Below, piece after piece: positions 26,701 through 36,071 of a stretch of DNA of 64,000 bases. The notes beneath the pieces are model-generated. The model had not been told where the DNA came from and searched no databases. It saw only the letters and a list, made by a program, of their open reading frames with translations. How positions within the stretch are numbered: the stretch's first letter is position 1; each line of letters opens with the position of its first letter. The DNA is taken from contig NZ_MVHG01000004.1 in assembly GCF_002086125.1 (NCBI RefSeq), forward strand, positions 62,001-126,000, given 5' to 3'. This DNA comes from Mycobacterium arosiense ATCC BAA-1401 = DSM 45069. GTDB taxonomy: Bacteria; Actinomycetota; Actinomycetes; Mycobacteriales; Mycobacteriaceae. The position numbers were made by a program, and so were the translations under genes.

Positions 26701-27050
26701 CCGACCCGGTGTTCCTCGACTGGCTCGTGGGGCTGGCCTTCCCCTGCCAGCGGCCGTTCGGTCATCGCAACGGGGTCGACGAGACTCCCAGATGGCGCAT
26801 TTTGCCCGACCGATTCGGCGCCGAGGCCAACTCGCCGGTGATGGACAACAACGGCGGCGGTCCGTTGGGCGTGACCGAGCTGTTGGTCAAGGCGACCACC
26901 ATGGCCACCTACCTCAAGGACGACTGGTCCCGCGACTGGGGTTCGCTGCAACGGCTGACGCCCTACTACCCCGACGCGCGGCCCGCCCAACTGCTGCTGG
27001 GGACCGCGACGCGCAGCGGCCTGTGGGGCGCGGCACCGCTGAGGCATTAA
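23775..27050 (+). CDS. embC: arabinosyltransferase EmbC (lipoarabinomannan)
   Basis: 1091 residues. It has the Emb layout: a first TM helix with [20 protein letters not shown], an outer jelly-roll domain, a multi-TM GT-C core with the catalytic NTSDDGYILTMARV loop and the [12 protein letters not shown] segment, and a C-terminal carbohydrate-binding domain (from about residue 715). EmbC extends the arabinan of lipoarabinomannan using decaprenyl-phosphoryl-arabinose and is one ethambutol target. The length and the WDW-type C-terminal end (DDWSRDWGSLQRL) agree with the M. tuberculosis protein. Unlike there, it is separated from embA by a three-gene cassette. Confidence 0.96.
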   Translation: MSTDTAPQPGARTAEELASSTVKDAEGNHRIARLIASVAGLLGVLLAIATPLLPVNQTTAQLNWPQNGTFGSVDAPLIGYVATDLNITVPCDAAAGLAGPGNTGKTVLLSTVPKQAPKAVDRGLLIVRANDDLALVVRNVPVVTAPLREVLSPACQRLTFTAHAEKVTAEFVGLTQGPNAEHPGSPLRGEKSGYDFRPQIVGVFTDLSGPAPSGLHFSATIDTRYSSSPTREKMAAMVLGLALTAAALVALHILDTSDGTRHRRFLPARWWSIGGLDALVTGVLVWWHFVGANTSDDGYILTMARVSEHAGYMANYYRWFGTPEAPFGWYYDLLALWAHVSTTSVWMRLPTLVMALTCWWVISREVMPRLGHAVKQNRAAAWTAAGTFLAVWLPLDNGLRPEPIIALGILLTWCSVERAVATSRLLPVAIACIIGALTLFSGPTGIASIGALLVAIGPLRTILHRRSTRFGALPLIAPLLTAVTVTAILIFRDQTLIGEIQASMLKRAVGPSLSWFDEHIRYERLFMASPDGSVARRFAVLALVLALGVTVAMSLRKGRIPGTAAGPSRRIVGITIISFAAMMFTPTKWTHHFGVFAGLAGPLGALAAVAVTAAAMRSRRNRTVYAAVVLFLVALSFASVNGWWYVSNFGVPWSNEFPAWHYAFATALLGLTAVVLLLAAWFHFVAPENGPPRTRLGERVAGIIQSPLAIATWLLVVFEVASLTLAMTDQYPAWSVGRSNLQALTGKSCGLAEDVLVEQDPDAGMLAPVNAPVADALGAGLSEAFTPNGIPADVRADPVMERPGDRSFVTDEAKTGSNQAGTEGGTTPAPGINGSSAQLPFNLDPARTPVLGSWRSGIQIPAHLRSSWYRLPARDRAGPLLVVSAAGRFDPREVQVQWATDDQAAGGHAQGSFQFADVGASPAWRNLRLPLSAIPGSATQIRLVADDEDLAPQHWIALTPPRIPQLRTLQDVVGSADPVFLDWLVGLAFPCQRPFGHRNGVDETPRWRILPDRFGAEANSPVMDNNGGGPLGVTELLVKATTMATYLKDDWSRDWGSLQRLTPYYPDARPAQLLLGTATRSGLWGAAPLRH

Positions 27051-27140
27051 AGGCGCACAACACTTCACGGAAGGGCCTTCGTCGCGCGGGCGCCAGCCCC
27101 CGGCATTGGCGGCTCCGCCAGAACCGTTGATGCCCGAGGA

Positions 27141-27179
27141 TTGGTAAGCGTACACTTACGGTTCGTGGTCACTTACCAA
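27141..27179 (+). promoter_or_regulatory. operator-promoter of the ArsR cassette
   Basis: TTGGTAAG (27141-27148) and CTTACCAA (27172-27179) are perfect inverted arms, and a third half-site CTTAC lies at 27155-27159. Between them sits a TACACT -10 hexamer (27151-27156), eight bases before the GTG at 27165. This looks like an autoregulatory ArsR operator overlapping a leaderless promoter and the first codons of the regulator. Confidence 0.55.
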
Positions 27180-27488
27180 GTGGGTGACGTCTGGCTGGCG
27201 CTGGCGGACGGGACGCGCCGAGCCATCGTGGATCGCCTTGCCCACGGCCCGTCGGCGGTCGGCGAGCTGGCCCGCGACCTGCCGGTCAGCAGACCGGCGG
27301 TGTCCCAACATCTCAAGGTGCTTAAGTCCGCCGGCCTGGTGCGCGACCGCGCCGCAGGAACCCGTCGGGTGTATCAGCTCGATCCGGCCGGCCTGCAGGC
27401 ACTGCGCGCCGAACTCGACCGGTTCTGGACTCAAGCGCTGGCCGGCTACGCGCGGACCATCGACGAGATGAACGAGGGAGCAACATGA
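27165..27488 (+). CDS. ArsR-family transcriptional regulator
   Basis: 107 residues from GTG 27165; TTG 27141 would add eight residues but would place the start inside the operator. The winged-helix is clear: WLALADGTRRAIVDRLAHGP, SAVGELARDLPVSRPAVSQHLKVLKSAGLV, then RAAGTRRVYQLDPAGLQAL. No cysteine metal site (CxC) is present, so it is not an obvious metal sensor. It belongs to the group that pairs with SRPBCC/AHSA1 proteins. It heads a three-gene overlapping cassette between embC and embA and probably represses it. Confidence 0.88.
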   Translation: MVTYQVGDVWLALADGTRRAIVDRLAHGPSAVGELARDLPVSRPAVSQHLKVLKSAGLVRDRAAGTRRVYQLDPAGLQALRAELDRFWTQALAGYARTIDEMNEGAT

Positions 27489-27970
27489 CGCAGCGGATTC
27501 CAAACGTCAATCACCACGTCGTCGTCAACGCCCCCATCGAGCGAGCTTTCGCCGTCTTCACCGAACAGTTCGGTGCATTCAAGCCGCGCGAGCACAATCT
27601 GTTGGCGGTCCCCATCGCCGAGACCGTGTTCGAACCCCGAGTGGGCGGCCATATCTGCGACCGGGGCGTCGACGGCAGCGTGTGCCGATGGGCGCGAATC
27701 CTGGTCTACGAGCCGCCGCACCGCGTGGTGTTCAGCTGGGACATCGGTCCGACATGGCAGCTGGAGACCGACCCGGCCAAGACGAGTGAGGTCGACGTCC
27801 GCTTCACCGCCGAATCCGACGAACACACCCGAGTCGAACTCGTACACCGCCATCTGGACCGCCACGGGCCGGGCTGGCAGTCCGTCGCCGACGGCGTCGA
27901 CGGTGATGCAGGTTGGCCGTTGTATCTGGGTCGGTACCAGGAGTTGATGATCGGCGGTGACGCGCAATGA
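27485..27970 (+). CDS. SRPBCC / AHSA1-like protein
   Basis: 161 residues of the START/SRPBCC helix-grip fold, AHSA1-like branch: HHVVVNAPIERAFAVFTEQFG at the start, FEPRVGGHICDRGVDG, VCRWARILVYEPPHRVVFSWDIG, and a long C-terminal helix region (HRHLDRHGPGWQSVADGVD). Such proteins bind hydrophobic small molecules and are often encoded next to an ArsR regulator, as here. The start overlaps the regulator's stop (ATGA), so translation is coupled. The ligand is unknown. Confidence 0.87.
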   Translation: MTQRIPNVNHHVVVNAPIERAFAVFTEQFGAFKPREHNLLAVPIAETVFEPRVGGHICDRGVDGSVCRWARILVYEPPHRVVFSWDIGPTWQLETDPAKTSEVDVRFTAESDEHTRVELVHRHLDRHGPGWQSVADGVDGDAGWPLYLGRYQELMIGGDAQ

Positions 27971-28590
27971 GCTCGGACCTGATGACCATGGCCCACGCCG
28001 AGCGGACCGACCTCGCGGAATTCCTGGCCACCCTGACCCCGCGAGAGTGGGAGGCGCCCAGCTTGTGCACCCGCTGGAGCGTCAAAGACGTTGTCGCGCA
28101 CGTGATCAGCTACGAAGAGCTGGGCGCGCTGGGCCTGCTGAAACGCTTCGCCAAGGGTGGCATCGTGCGGGCGAACCAGGTGGGCGTCGACGAATTCGCC
28201 GCCCTGACCCCGCAACAGCTGCTGGAATTCCTGCGCAGCCACCTGCAACCACGGGGATTGACGGCGGGTTTCGGCGGGATGATCGCGCTCGTCGACGGGA
28301 CCATTCATCACCAGGACATCCGCCGCGCGCTCGACCGGCCGCGCGAGGTGCCGCCCGATCGGCTCGAGCGGATCCTTCCCCTGGTGCCCGGTAATCCCCG
28401 GCTCGGCGCGGGACGCAGGATCCGGGGCCTGCGACTGCGCGCCACCGACGTTCACTGGACGCACGGCGCCGGCCCCGAGGTGACCGGCGCCGGCGAGGCA
28501 CTCCTGTTGGCCATGACCGGGCGTCCGGCCGCCCTGGCCGACCTGACCGGTCCGGGAGTCGCCACGCTGGCGGCCCGAGTCCGCCGATAG
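27967..28590 (+). CDS. TIGR03083-type maleylpyruvate isomerase-family protein
   Basis: 207 residues with the mycothiol-dependent isomerase/DinB fold: [37 protein letters not shown], in which the first metal-binding histidine (AHV) lies. A second histidine pair is in [13 protein letters not shown], and a C-terminal part has [18 protein letters not shown]. It may use mycothiol on a small molecule, possibly the ligand of the SRPBCC partner. It overlaps that gene by four bases (ATGA). The cassette ends with a GC-rich hairpin just after this gene. Confidence 0.87.
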   Translation: MSSDLMTMAHAERTDLAEFLATLTPREWEAPSLCTRWSVKDVVAHVISYEELGALGLLKRFAKGGIVRANQVGVDEFAALTPQQLLEFLRSHLQPRGLTAGFGGMIALVDGTIHHQDIRRALDRPREVPPDRLERILPLVPGNPRLGAGRRIRGLRLRATDVHWTHGAGPEVTGAGEALLLAMTGRPAALADLTGPGVATLAARVRR

Positions 28591-28592
28591 CC

Positions 28593-28613
28593 CGGGGCCT
28601 GCGCGCGGCCCCG
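28593..28613 (+). terminator. GC hairpin after the ArsR cassette
   Basis: CGGGGCC and GGCCCCG pair perfectly around a seven-base loop, directly after the stop codon at 28590. It lacks a T-run, as is common for mycobacterial terminators. Confidence 0.5.
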
Positions 28614-28641
28614 CGTCCTCATCGGACAAAGCCGCGTCGCT

Positions 28642-28647
28642 TACGAT
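28642..28647 (+). promoter_or_regulatory. -10 hexamer TACGAT for leaderless embA
   Basis: TACGAT ends eight bases before the GTG at 28656 and there is no ribosome site. embA-embB thus appear to have their own promoter, separate from embC. Confidence 0.45.
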
Positions 28648-28655
28648 CGAGCCTC

Positions 28656-31600
28656 GTGTCCCACGACGGTAAAGAGCGATCGCAGCGGATCCCCCGGTCG
28701 GTGGCCGCGATCGCGGGAATCGTGGGCCTGCTGCTGTGCCTGTCCGTCCCGCTGCTTCCGGTGAAGCAGACCACCGCGACGGTCCTGTGGCCACAGGGCA
28801 GCACGGACGGACGCGTCAGCCAGATCACCGCGCCGCTGGTGTCGGGCGCGCCCCGCGCGCTGGACATCTCCATCCCCTGCCCGGACATCGCCACCCTGCC
28901 CGCGAGCGGCGGCCTGGTGGTCTCGACCCTGCCGCCCGGTGGCATGGACGCCGGCAAGAACGGCCTGTTCGTACGGGCGAACAACGACGTCGTCGTCGTC
29001 GCGTTCCGTGACACCGTGGCCGCCGTCGCGCAACGCTCGGCCGTGGCCGCCGGCGGCTGCAGCGTGCTGCACGTCTGGGCCGATGCCGGCGCGACCGGCG
29101 CGGACTTCGTCGGCATACCGGGCGCCTCCGGGACGCTGTCCCCAGAAAAGAAACCCCAGGTGGGCGGCGTCTTCACCGACCTGAAAGTGCCCGCGGGGCC
29201 GGGGTTGTCGGCCCGCATCGACATCGACACCCGCTTCATCACCGCGCCCACCGCCCTCAAGGAGATCGTGATGGCCCTGGGCGCCCTGGCCGTGCTGACG
29301 GCCATCATCGCGCTCGCGCTGCTGGATCGGCGCAGCCGGGGCGGCGGCACGCTGCTCAACTGGCGCTCGCCGATCGCCTGGCTCTCCAGGTACCGCCCAG
29401 GCACGCACCTCGCCAACTGGCGGCGGGTCAGCGTCGCGACCTGGATCGCCGACGCCGGGGTGATCGCAACCCTGCTGTTGTGGCACGTCATCGGCGCCAC
29501 GTCGTCGGACGACGGCTACAACCTGACCATCGCCCGCGTCGCCCCCGGAGCCGGTTACATCGCCGACTACTACCGCTACTTCGGCACCGCGGACGCTCCT
29601 TTCGACTGGTATCTGAGCCTGCTGGCCAAGATGGCCTCGGTGAGCACCGCCGGCGTGTGGATGCGGCTGCCCGCCACGCTGGCCGCAATCGGGTGCTGGC
29701 TGATCATCAGCCACTGGGTGCTGCGCCGGCTCGGACCGGGCCGCGGCGGCCTGGCCGCCAACCGGGTGGCGGTCTTCACCGCGGGCGCGGTGTTCGTGGC
29801 GGCGTGGCTGCCGTTCAACAACGGACTGCGGCCCGAACCGCTGATCGCCCTCGGCGTGCTGGTCACCTGGATGCTGGTGGAACGCGCGATCGCGCTGCGG
29901 CGACTGGCCCCGGCGGCGGTGGCCATCATCGTGGCGTTGCTGAGCGCGACGCTGGCACCACAGGGCCTGATCGCCGTCGCCGCCCTGCTGACCGGGGCAC
30001 GCGCCGTCGCCCAGACGATCCGGCGCCGCCGGGCGAGCGACGGCCTGCTCGCGCCGCTGGCCGTGCTGGCGGCCTCGGCGTCGCTGATCCTCGTGGTGAT
30101 CTTCCGCAGTCAGACGCTGGCCACGGTCGGCGAATCGGCCCGCATCAAATACAAGGTGGGCCCCACCATCGCCTGGTACCAGGATTGGCTGCGCTACTAC
30201 TTCCTGACGGTCGAATCCAACCCCGACGGGTCGATGGCCCGGCGATTCGCCGTGCTGATCCTGCTGCTGTGCATGTTCGGCATGCTGGTCACCCTGCTGC
30301 GCCGGGGCCGGATTCCCGGCGTGGCCAGCGGGCCGGCCTGGCGGTTGATCGGCACATGCGCGTTCGGCCTGCTGCTGCTGACGTTCACCCCGACCAAGTG
30401 GGCGATCCAATTCGGTGCGTTCGCCGGGCTGGCCGGGGCGCTGGGCGCGGTGACCGCGTTCGCCCTGGCCCGGATCGGCCTGCACAACCGCCGCAACCTG
30501 ACCCTGTACGTGACCGCCCTGCTGTTCGTGCTGGCGGTGGCCACCTCCGGCATCAACGGCTGGTTCTACGTCGGCAACTACGGGGTGCCGTGGTACGACA
30601 TCCAGCCGGTCGTCGCCAGCCACCCGGTGACGTCGATGTTCCTGGCGCTGTCGATCGCGACCGGCCTGCTGGCCGCCTGGCAGCACTTCCGGATGGACTA
30701 CGCCGGGCACACCGAGGTCAGGGACAACCGGCGCAACCGGGTGCTGGCGTCGACGCCACTGTTGGTGGTCGCGACCATCATGGTCGTCGGCGAAGTCGCC
30801 TCGCTGACCAAGGGCGCGGTGTTCCGCTATCCGCTCTACACCACCGGCAAGGCCAACCTGGCCGCGCTGGAATCCGGCCTCTCGCCCGCCAGCTGCGCGA
30901 TGGCCGACGACGTGCTGGCCGAGCCCGACCCCAACGCGGGCATGCTGCAGCCGGTGCCGGGGCAGACCTTCGGTCCGGACGGCCCGCTCGGCGGCGTCAA
31001 CCCGGTCGGCTTCAAACCCGACGGCGTGGGCGACGACCTGAGGTCGTACCCGGTGGTGACCAAGCCGGGCGTGGTCAATTCCACCGGGTCACCCAACAAA
31101 CCCAACGCCACCATGAGTGACTCCGCGGGCACGGCCGGCGGGAGAGGCCCGATCGGGGTCAACGGCTCGCACGCGGCGCTGCCGTTCGGCCTCGACCCGG
31201 CCCGCACCCCGGTGATGGGCAGCTACGGGGAAAACACACTGGCCGCGACCGCCACCTCGGCCTGGTACCAGCTGCCGCCGCGCACCAGCGACCGGCCGAT
31301 CGTGGTGGTGACGGCGGCCGGCGCCATCTGGTCGTATAAGGAGGATGGCACCTTTACCTACGGCCAACAGCTGAAACTGCAGTGGGGCGTTACCCGTCCC
31401 GACGGTACCACCCAGCCGCTGGCAGAGGTCTATCCGATCGACATCGGCCCGGAGCCGGCGTGGCGCAATCTGCGGTTCCCACTGGCCTGGGCGCCACCGG
31501 AGGCGAACGTGGCGCGCATCGTCGCCTACGACCCGAACCTGAGCTCGGATCAGTGGTTCGCGGTCACACCGCCACGGGTCCCGGTGCTGCAGACTTTGCA

Positions 31601-31982
31601 ACAGCTGATGGGGTCCCAGACCCCGGTGCTGATGGACATCGCGACGGCCGCCAACTTCCCGTGCCAGCGGCCGTTCTCCGAACACCTCGGCGTTGCCGAG
31701 CTCCCGCAGTACCGCATCCTGCCCGATCACAAACAAACGGCGGCGTCCTCGAACGGGTGGGAGGCCGGCGAGGACGGCGGTCCGTTCCTGTTCACTCAGA
31801 CGATGCTGCGCACCTCGACGATCGCGACGTACCTGCGTGGCGATTGGCATCGCGACTGGGGATCCGTGGAGCAGTACTTCCGGCTGGTGCCGGCTGACCA
31901 GGCGCCGGACGCCGCAATCGAACAGGGTGTGATGACAGTGCACGGCTGGAGCCGGCAGGGACCGATTCGGGCGCTGCCATGA
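28656..31982 (+). CDS. embA: arabinosyltransferase EmbA (arabinogalactan)
   Basis: 1108 residues, about 14 longer than in M. tuberculosis. The Emb architecture is complete: [20 protein letters not shown] helix and outer jelly-roll, GT-C core with [15 protein letters not shown] and [12 protein letters not shown], and C-terminal carbohydrate-binding region ending [13 protein letters not shown]. EmbA works with EmbB as a heterodimer that adds the branching arabinan of arabinogalactan. The GTG start has a leaderless-type -10. Its stop overlaps the embB start (ATGA). Confidence 0.95.
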   Translation: MSHDGKERSQRIPRSVAAIAGIVGLLLCLSVPLLPVKQTTATVLWPQGSTDGRVSQITAPLVSGAPRALDISIPCPDIATLPASGGLVVSTLPPGGMDAGKNGLFVRANNDVVVVAFRDTVAAVAQRSAVAAGGCSVLHVWADAGATGADFVGIPGASGTLSPEKKPQVGGVFTDLKVPAGPGLSARIDIDTRFITAPTALKEIVMALGALAVLTAIIALALLDRRSRGGGTLLNWRSPIAWLSRYRPGTHLANWRRVSVATWIADAGVIATLLLWHVIGATSSDDGYNLTIARVAPGAGYIADYYRYFGTADAPFDWYLSLLAKMASVSTAGVWMRLPATLAAIGCWLIISHWVLRRLGPGRGGLAANRVAVFTAGAVFVAAWLPFNNGLRPEPLIALGVLVTWMLVERAIALRRLAPAAVAIIVALLSATLAPQGLIAVAALLTGARAVAQTIRRRRASDGLLAPLAVLAASASLILVVIFRSQTLATVGESARIKYKVGPTIAWYQDWLRYYFLTVESNPDGSMARRFAVLILLLCMFGMLVTLLRRGRIPGVASGPAWRLIGTCAFGLLLLTFTPTKWAIQFGAFAGLAGALGAVTAFALARIGLHNRRNLTLYVTALLFVLAVATSGINGWFYVGNYGVPWYDIQPVVASHPVTSMFLALSIATGLLAAWQHFRMDYAGHTEVRDNRRNRVLASTPLLVVATIMVVGEVASLTKGAVFRYPLYTTGKANLAALESGLSPASCAMADDVLAEPDPNAGMLQPVPGQTFGPDGPLGGVNPVGFKPDGVGDDLRSYPVVTKPGVVNSTGSPNKPNATMSDSAGTAGGRGPIGVNGSHAALPFGLDPARTPVMGSYGENTLAATATSAWYQLPPRTSDRPIVVVTAAGAIWSYKEDGTFTYGQQLKLQWGVTRPDGTTQPLAEVYPIDIGPEPAWRNLRFPLAWAPPEANVARIVAYDPNLSSDQWFAVTPPRVPVLQTLQQLMGSQTPVLMDIATAANFPCQRPFSEHLGVAELPQYRILPDHKQTAASSNGWEAGEDGGPFLFTQTMLRTSTIATYLRGDWHRDWGSVEQYFRLVPADQAPDAAIEQGVMTVHGWSRQGPIRALP

Positions 31983-34900
31983 GCGATCGCAAGGGCGGCG
32001 AAGCCGCGCGCAGCGGGTCGCGAACCGACCAGCAAATGAGTGTCACGACCGTCGAGAAGCGCGAGGGCGAAGCGGCACCCCGCCAAGATGTGCGCGTGAC
32101 GCGCTGGGTCGCGACGATCGCCGGGCTGATCGGTTTCATCCTGTCGATCGCGACGCCGCTGCTGCCCGTCGTGCAGACCACCGCGACGCTGAACTGGCCG
32201 CAGAACGGACAGCTGAACAGCGTTACGGCGCCGCTGATTTCGCTCACACCGGTCGACGTCAAGGTGACCGTGCCGTGTTCGGTGGTGCGCGGCCTGCCGC
32301 CCGACGGCGGGGTCGTGCTCAGCACGGCGCCCAAGAAGGGCAAGGACGCCGCCCTCAATGCGTTGTTCGTGGTGGTCAACGGCAAGCGCGTCGACGTCAC
32401 CGACCGCAACGTGGTGATCGCCAGCGCGGCCCGCGATCAGGTGCAGTCGCCCCAGTGCCAGCGCATCGAGATCACCTCGACGAAGGCGGGCGCCTTCGCC
32501 ACGTTCGTCGGGCTGAACGATCCGGCGGGCAAGCCGCTGGGCGGCGGCTTCCCGGACCCGAACCTGCGGCCGCAGATCGTCGGGGTGTTCACCGACCTGA
32601 CCGGGCCGGCCCCGGCGGGTTTGCAGCTCTCGGCGACCATCGACACCCGATTCTCCACCACCCCAACCACTTTGAAGCTGACCGCGATGGTGCTGGCGAT
32701 CGTGTCCACCATCGTCGCGCTGATCGCCCTGTGGCGGCTCGATCAGCTGGACGGTCACCGGATGCGCCGGCTCATCCCGACCAACTGGCGCACGTTCACC
32801 CTGGCCGACGTCACGGTGATCTCGGGCTTCGTGCTGTGGCACGTGATCGGGGCGAACTCGTCGGACGACGGCTACATCCTGGGCATGGCCCGCGTCGCCG
32901 ACCGCGCCGGCTACATGTCGAACTACTTCCGCTGGTTCGGCAGCCCCGAGGACCCGTTCGGCTGGTACTACAACCTGCTGGCGCTGATGACCCATGTCAC
33001 CGACGCCAGCCTGTGGATGCGGTTGCCGGACCTGATCGCCGGCATCGTGTGCTGGCTGCTGCTGTCGCGGGAGGTGCTGCCCCGGCTGGGGCCCGCGGTG
33101 GCCGCGAGCAAGCCGGCGAACTGGGCGGCGGGCATGGTGCTGTTGACCGCCTGGATGCCGTTCAACAACGGCCTGCGTCCCGAGCCGATCATCGCCGTCG
33201 GTTCGCTGATCACCTATGTGCTGATCGAGCGCTCCATGCGCTACAGCCGGCTGACGCCCGCCGCGCTGGCCGTCATCACCGCGGCCTTCACCCTCGGCGT
33301 GCAGCCCACCGGGCTGATCGCGGTGGCCGCGCTGGTCGCCGGTGGCCGCCCGATCCTGCGGATCCTGGTGAAACGTCACCGGCTGGTCGGCACCTGGCCG
33401 CTGGTGGCGCCGATGCTGGCCGCCGGCACGGTCATCCTCACCGTGGTGTTCGCCGATCAGACGCTGCGGGCGGTGTTGGAAGCCACCAGGATTCGCACCT
33501 CGATCGGCCCCAGCCAAGCCTGGTACACCGAGAACCTGCGCTACTACTACCTGATCCTGCCCACCGTCGACGGTTCGCTGTCGCGTCGCTTCGGCTTCCT
33601 GATCGCCGCGCTGTGCTTATTCACCGCGGTGTTTATCATGTTGCGGCGCAAGCGGATTCCCGGTGTCGCGCGCGGGCCGGCGTGGCGGCTGATGGGTGTC
33701 ATCTTCGGCACCATGTTCTTCCTGATGTTCACCCCCACCAAGTGGGTGCACCACTTCGGGCTGTTCGCCGCGGTGGGAGCGGCAATGGCCGCGCTGACGA
33801 CGGTGTTGGTGTCGCATGAGGTCCTGCGCTGGTCGCGCAACCGAATGGCCTTCGTGGCGGCGCTGTTCTTCGTGCTGGCGCTGTGTTTCGCCACCACCAA
33901 CGGCTGGTGGTATGTCTCGAGCTTCGGCGTGCCGTTCAACAACGTGATGCCGAGGTTCCACGGAATCAGCGTCAGCACAGTCTTTTTCGCGCTGTTCGTG
34001 TTGACCGCGCTGTACGCGGCTTACCTGCACTTCGCGTCCCCGGACCGCGGCGAAAGACGGCTGGCGCGGGCGCTGACGGCCGCGCCCATCCCGATCGCGG
34101 CGGGCTTCATGGCGCTGGTGTTCATCGCGTCGATGGTGGCCGGCATCGTCCGTCAGTACCCCACCTACTCCAACGCCTGGGACAACCTGCGGGAATTCAG
34201 CGGAGGCTGCGGGCTGGCCGACGACATCCTCGTCGAGCCGGACAGCAACGCCGGCTTCATGGCTGCCCTGTCCGGCGATTACGGCCCGCTGGGGCCGTTG
34301 GGTGGGGTCAACCCAACGGGATTCACGCCCAACGGGGTACCGGACCGCACCCTGGCCGAGTCGATCAAGGAGACGGAGGTGCCGCAGCCCGGCACCGACT
34401 ACGACTGGGACGCGCCGACCAAGCTGAAGGCCCCGGGCATCAACGGCTCGACGATGCCGCTGCCGTATGGACTCGACCCCGCCCGGGTTCCGCTGGCGGG
34501 CAGCTACACCACCGGCGCACAGCAGCAGAGCAGGCTGACCTCGGCCTGGTACCGGCTGCCGAAGCTCGATGACGGGCACCCACTGGTGGTGGTGACCGCT
34601 GCGGGCACGATCGCCGGCAACAGCATCCTGCACGGCCACACCAGCGGGCAGACCGTGGAGCTGGAATTCGGCAGGCCCGGTCCCGGCGGCGCGGTGCAGC
34701 CGGCCGGCCGGCTGGTGCCCTACGACCTGTACGGCGAGCAGCCGAAGGTGTGGCGGAACCTGCGCTTTGCGCGCTCCCAAATGCCCGCCGATGCCATCGC
34801 GGTGCGGGTGGTCGCCGAGGACCTGTCCCTGACGCCGGACGACTGGATCGCGCTGACCCCGCCGCGGGTACCGGAGCTGCGCTCGCTGCAGGAGTACGTG

Positions 34901-35263
34901 GGCTCCACGCGGCCGGTGCTGATGGACTGGGCGGTCGGCCTGGCGTTCCCGTGCCAACATCCGATGCTGCATTCCGACGGCGTCACCGAAATCCCGGAGT
35001 TCCGCATCACCCCGGACTACAACGCCAAGAAGCAGGACACCGACACCTGGCAGGACGGGGTCAACGGCGGCCTGTTGGGCATCACCGACCTGTTGCTGCG
35101 GGCCCACGTCATGTCGACCTATCTGTCCCATGACTGGGGCCGCGACTGGGGATCGCTGCGAAAATTCGACACCATCGCCGACGCCCGCCCGGCGCAACTC
35201 GACCTGGGCACGGCGACCCGCACCGGATGGTGGTCGCCCGGGCCGATCCGCATCAAGCCATAG
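31979..35263 (+). CDS. embB: arabinosyltransferase EmbB, ethambutol target
   Basis: 1094 residues. It pairs with EmbA to build arabinogalactan arabinan. The GT-C motif is [22 protein letters not shown]. Met303 here equals the M. tuberculosis ethambutol-resistance position Met306 and is unchanged, as are the nearby [10 protein letters not shown] residues. In contrast, residue 403, equal to M. tuberculosis Gly406, is proline ([12 protein letters not shown]), as in EmbA and EmbC. The C-terminal carbohydrate-binding domain ends CALRT-like [12 protein letters not shown]. It lacks about 15 residues in the linker after the second TM helix ([12 protein letters not shown]) relative to M. tuberculosis. 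Confidence 0.95.
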   Translation: MSDRKGGEAARSGSRTDQQMSVTTVEKREGEAAPRQDVRVTRWVATIAGLIGFILSIATPLLPVVQTTATLNWPQNGQLNSVTAPLISLTPVDVKVTVPCSVVRGLPPDGGVVLSTAPKKGKDAALNALFVVVNGKRVDVTDRNVVIASAARDQVQSPQCQRIEITSTKAGAFATFVGLNDPAGKPLGGGFPDPNLRPQIVGVFTDLTGPAPAGLQLSATIDTRFSTTPTTLKLTAMVLAIVSTIVALIALWRLDQLDGHRMRRLIPTNWRTFTLADVTVISGFVLWHVIGANSSDDGYILGMARVADRAGYMSNYFRWFGSPEDPFGWYYNLLALMTHVTDASLWMRLPDLIAGIVCWLLLSREVLPRLGPAVAASKPANWAAGMVLLTAWMPFNNGLRPEPIIAVGSLITYVLIERSMRYSRLTPAALAVITAAFTLGVQPTGLIAVAALVAGGRPILRILVKRHRLVGTWPLVAPMLAAGTVILTVVFADQTLRAVLEATRIRTSIGPSQAWYTENLRYYYLILPTVDGSLSRRFGFLIAALCLFTAVFIMLRRKRIPGVARGPAWRLMGVIFGTMFFLMFTPTKWVHHFGLFAAVGAAMAALTTVLVSHEVLRWSRNRMAFVAALFFVLALCFATTNGWWYVSSFGVPFNNVMPRFHGISVSTVFFALFVLTALYAAYLHFASPDRGERRLARALTAAPIPIAAGFMALVFIASMVAGIVRQYPTYSNAWDNLREFSGGCGLADDILVEPDSNAGFMAALSGDYGPLGPLGGVNPTGFTPNGVPDRTLAESIKETEVPQPGTDYDWDAPTKLKAPGINGSTMPLPYGLDPARVPLAGSYTTGAQQQSRLTSAWYRLPKLDDGHPLVVVTAAGTIAGNSILHGHTSGQTVELEFGRPGPGGAVQPAGRLVPYDLYGEQPKVWRNLRFARSQMPADAIAVRVVAEDLSLTPDDWIALTPPRVPELRSLQEYVGSTRPVLMDWAVGLAFPCQHPMLHSDGVTEIPEFRITPDYNAKKQDTDTWQDGVNGGLLGITDLLLRAHVMSTYLSHDWGRDWGSLRKFDTIADARPAQLDLGTATRTGWWSPGPIRIKP

Positions 35264-35362
35264 CGGGCGTCGAAAACACTGCGCCGGGAAATGGCCTTGC
35301 ACGTCATTACTCACCGGTCGAATAGTGCGCTGAATTAACGGCTGGGTAATTCTCGGACAAGG

Positions 35363-35387
35363 GTTTGATTCCGCCATTTACGGGTCA
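35363..35387 (+). promoter_or_regulatory. SigF-like promoter for the secreted-protein gene
   Basis: GTTT, 15 bases, GGGTCA. The spacing matches SigF promoters and the -10 differs from GGGTA in one base. It lies 47 bases before the ATG at 35435. Confidence 0.35.
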
Positions 35388-35400
35388 ATACTTATTTCGC

Positions 35401-35416
35401 TGTGATCCAGTTCACA
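35401..35416 (+). promoter_or_regulatory. perfect CRP/FNR-type operator
   Basis: TGTGATCCAGTTCACA matches the TGTGA-N6-TCACA consensus used by mycobacterial CRP (Rv3676) exactly. It lies 18 bases before the ATG at 35435 and just after the SigF-like promoter, a place suited to repression. Confidence 0.6.
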
Positions 35417-35434
35417 CGACGAAAAGGTGGCCCC

Positions 35435-35950
35435 ATGCACACGCCGATACGGCTGGGTAGCTATCCGGCCGCGGTGACGGTTCCGATCGTCTTGGCCGCG
35501 AGTTCGGCCATCGGTATCGCGGCCGCCGAAGGTGGCGGCACGGCCGTAGCTTTCGACAACTATCTGCGGCGTTGTGATTTCAGCAAGATCAGCATTGCCC
35601 CTAAGGTGCCCAGCCCGATGCTCGGCAGCGCCTCGGCCATCATCCGTGTCAGCGGTTCGCGGGCAGTCGCAGAGGTGCACCTGGTCGACGGGCCCGAACC
35701 GGGCATGCATCTCGACGTCGGCCTCATTGAAGAACCCCGCCCGTCCTCGTCGACCTGCGGGCCCGGGGACCCGGGAACCGCATATACCGGCATGGACACC
35801 GATGGCGCGGGAAACGGAACGGCGACGGTTGCTGACACCATTCGACCGGGCACCACCGGCGTGTGGCTGATTATCGAGCGGCCGAATGCAAACTCGCAGA
35901 ACCCGGCGGAGTTCTACACGTCCGAGTTCGTGGTTCCGGTGGGGGCATAA
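35435..35950 (+). CDS. secreted protein, unknown function
   Basis: 171 residues with a signal peptide (about 1-33, ending AIGIAAAEGGG). The mature part has two cysteines (RRCDFSK and SSTCGPG) that could form a disulfide, and an all-beta look (SAIIRVSGSRAVAEVHLVDG, TTGVWLIIERP). No family is recognised. The ATG at 35435 follows AAAGGTGG; an upstream in-frame ATC/ATT start would lie in the CRP site. The gene stands between embB and an FHA gene where M. tuberculosis has the unrelated Rv3796. Confidence 0.75.
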   Translation: MHTPIRLGSYPAAVTVPIVLAASSAIGIAAAEGGGTAVAFDNYLRRCDFSKISIAPKVPSPMLGSASAIIRVSGSRAVAEVHLVDGPEPGMHLDVGLIEEPRPSSSTCGPGDPGTAYTGMDTDGAGNGTATVADTIRPGTTGVWLIIERPNANSQNPAEFYTSEFVVPVGA

Positions 35951-36071
35951 CCATCGCCGGCACGCCGATCGACACGAACGCCGGGACGAAGCAAGGACTT
36001 CGGTCCCTAACTCGACGTTCAACTCGAATGCCGCGATGGAGGTAGCGGCGAGGACCTGGTGAAAGGGAGCG

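Noticed and set aside
27141..28590. embR-like regulator next to embA
   Set aside because: The regulator is a small ArsR-type winged helix without the SARP and FHA domains of EmbR.
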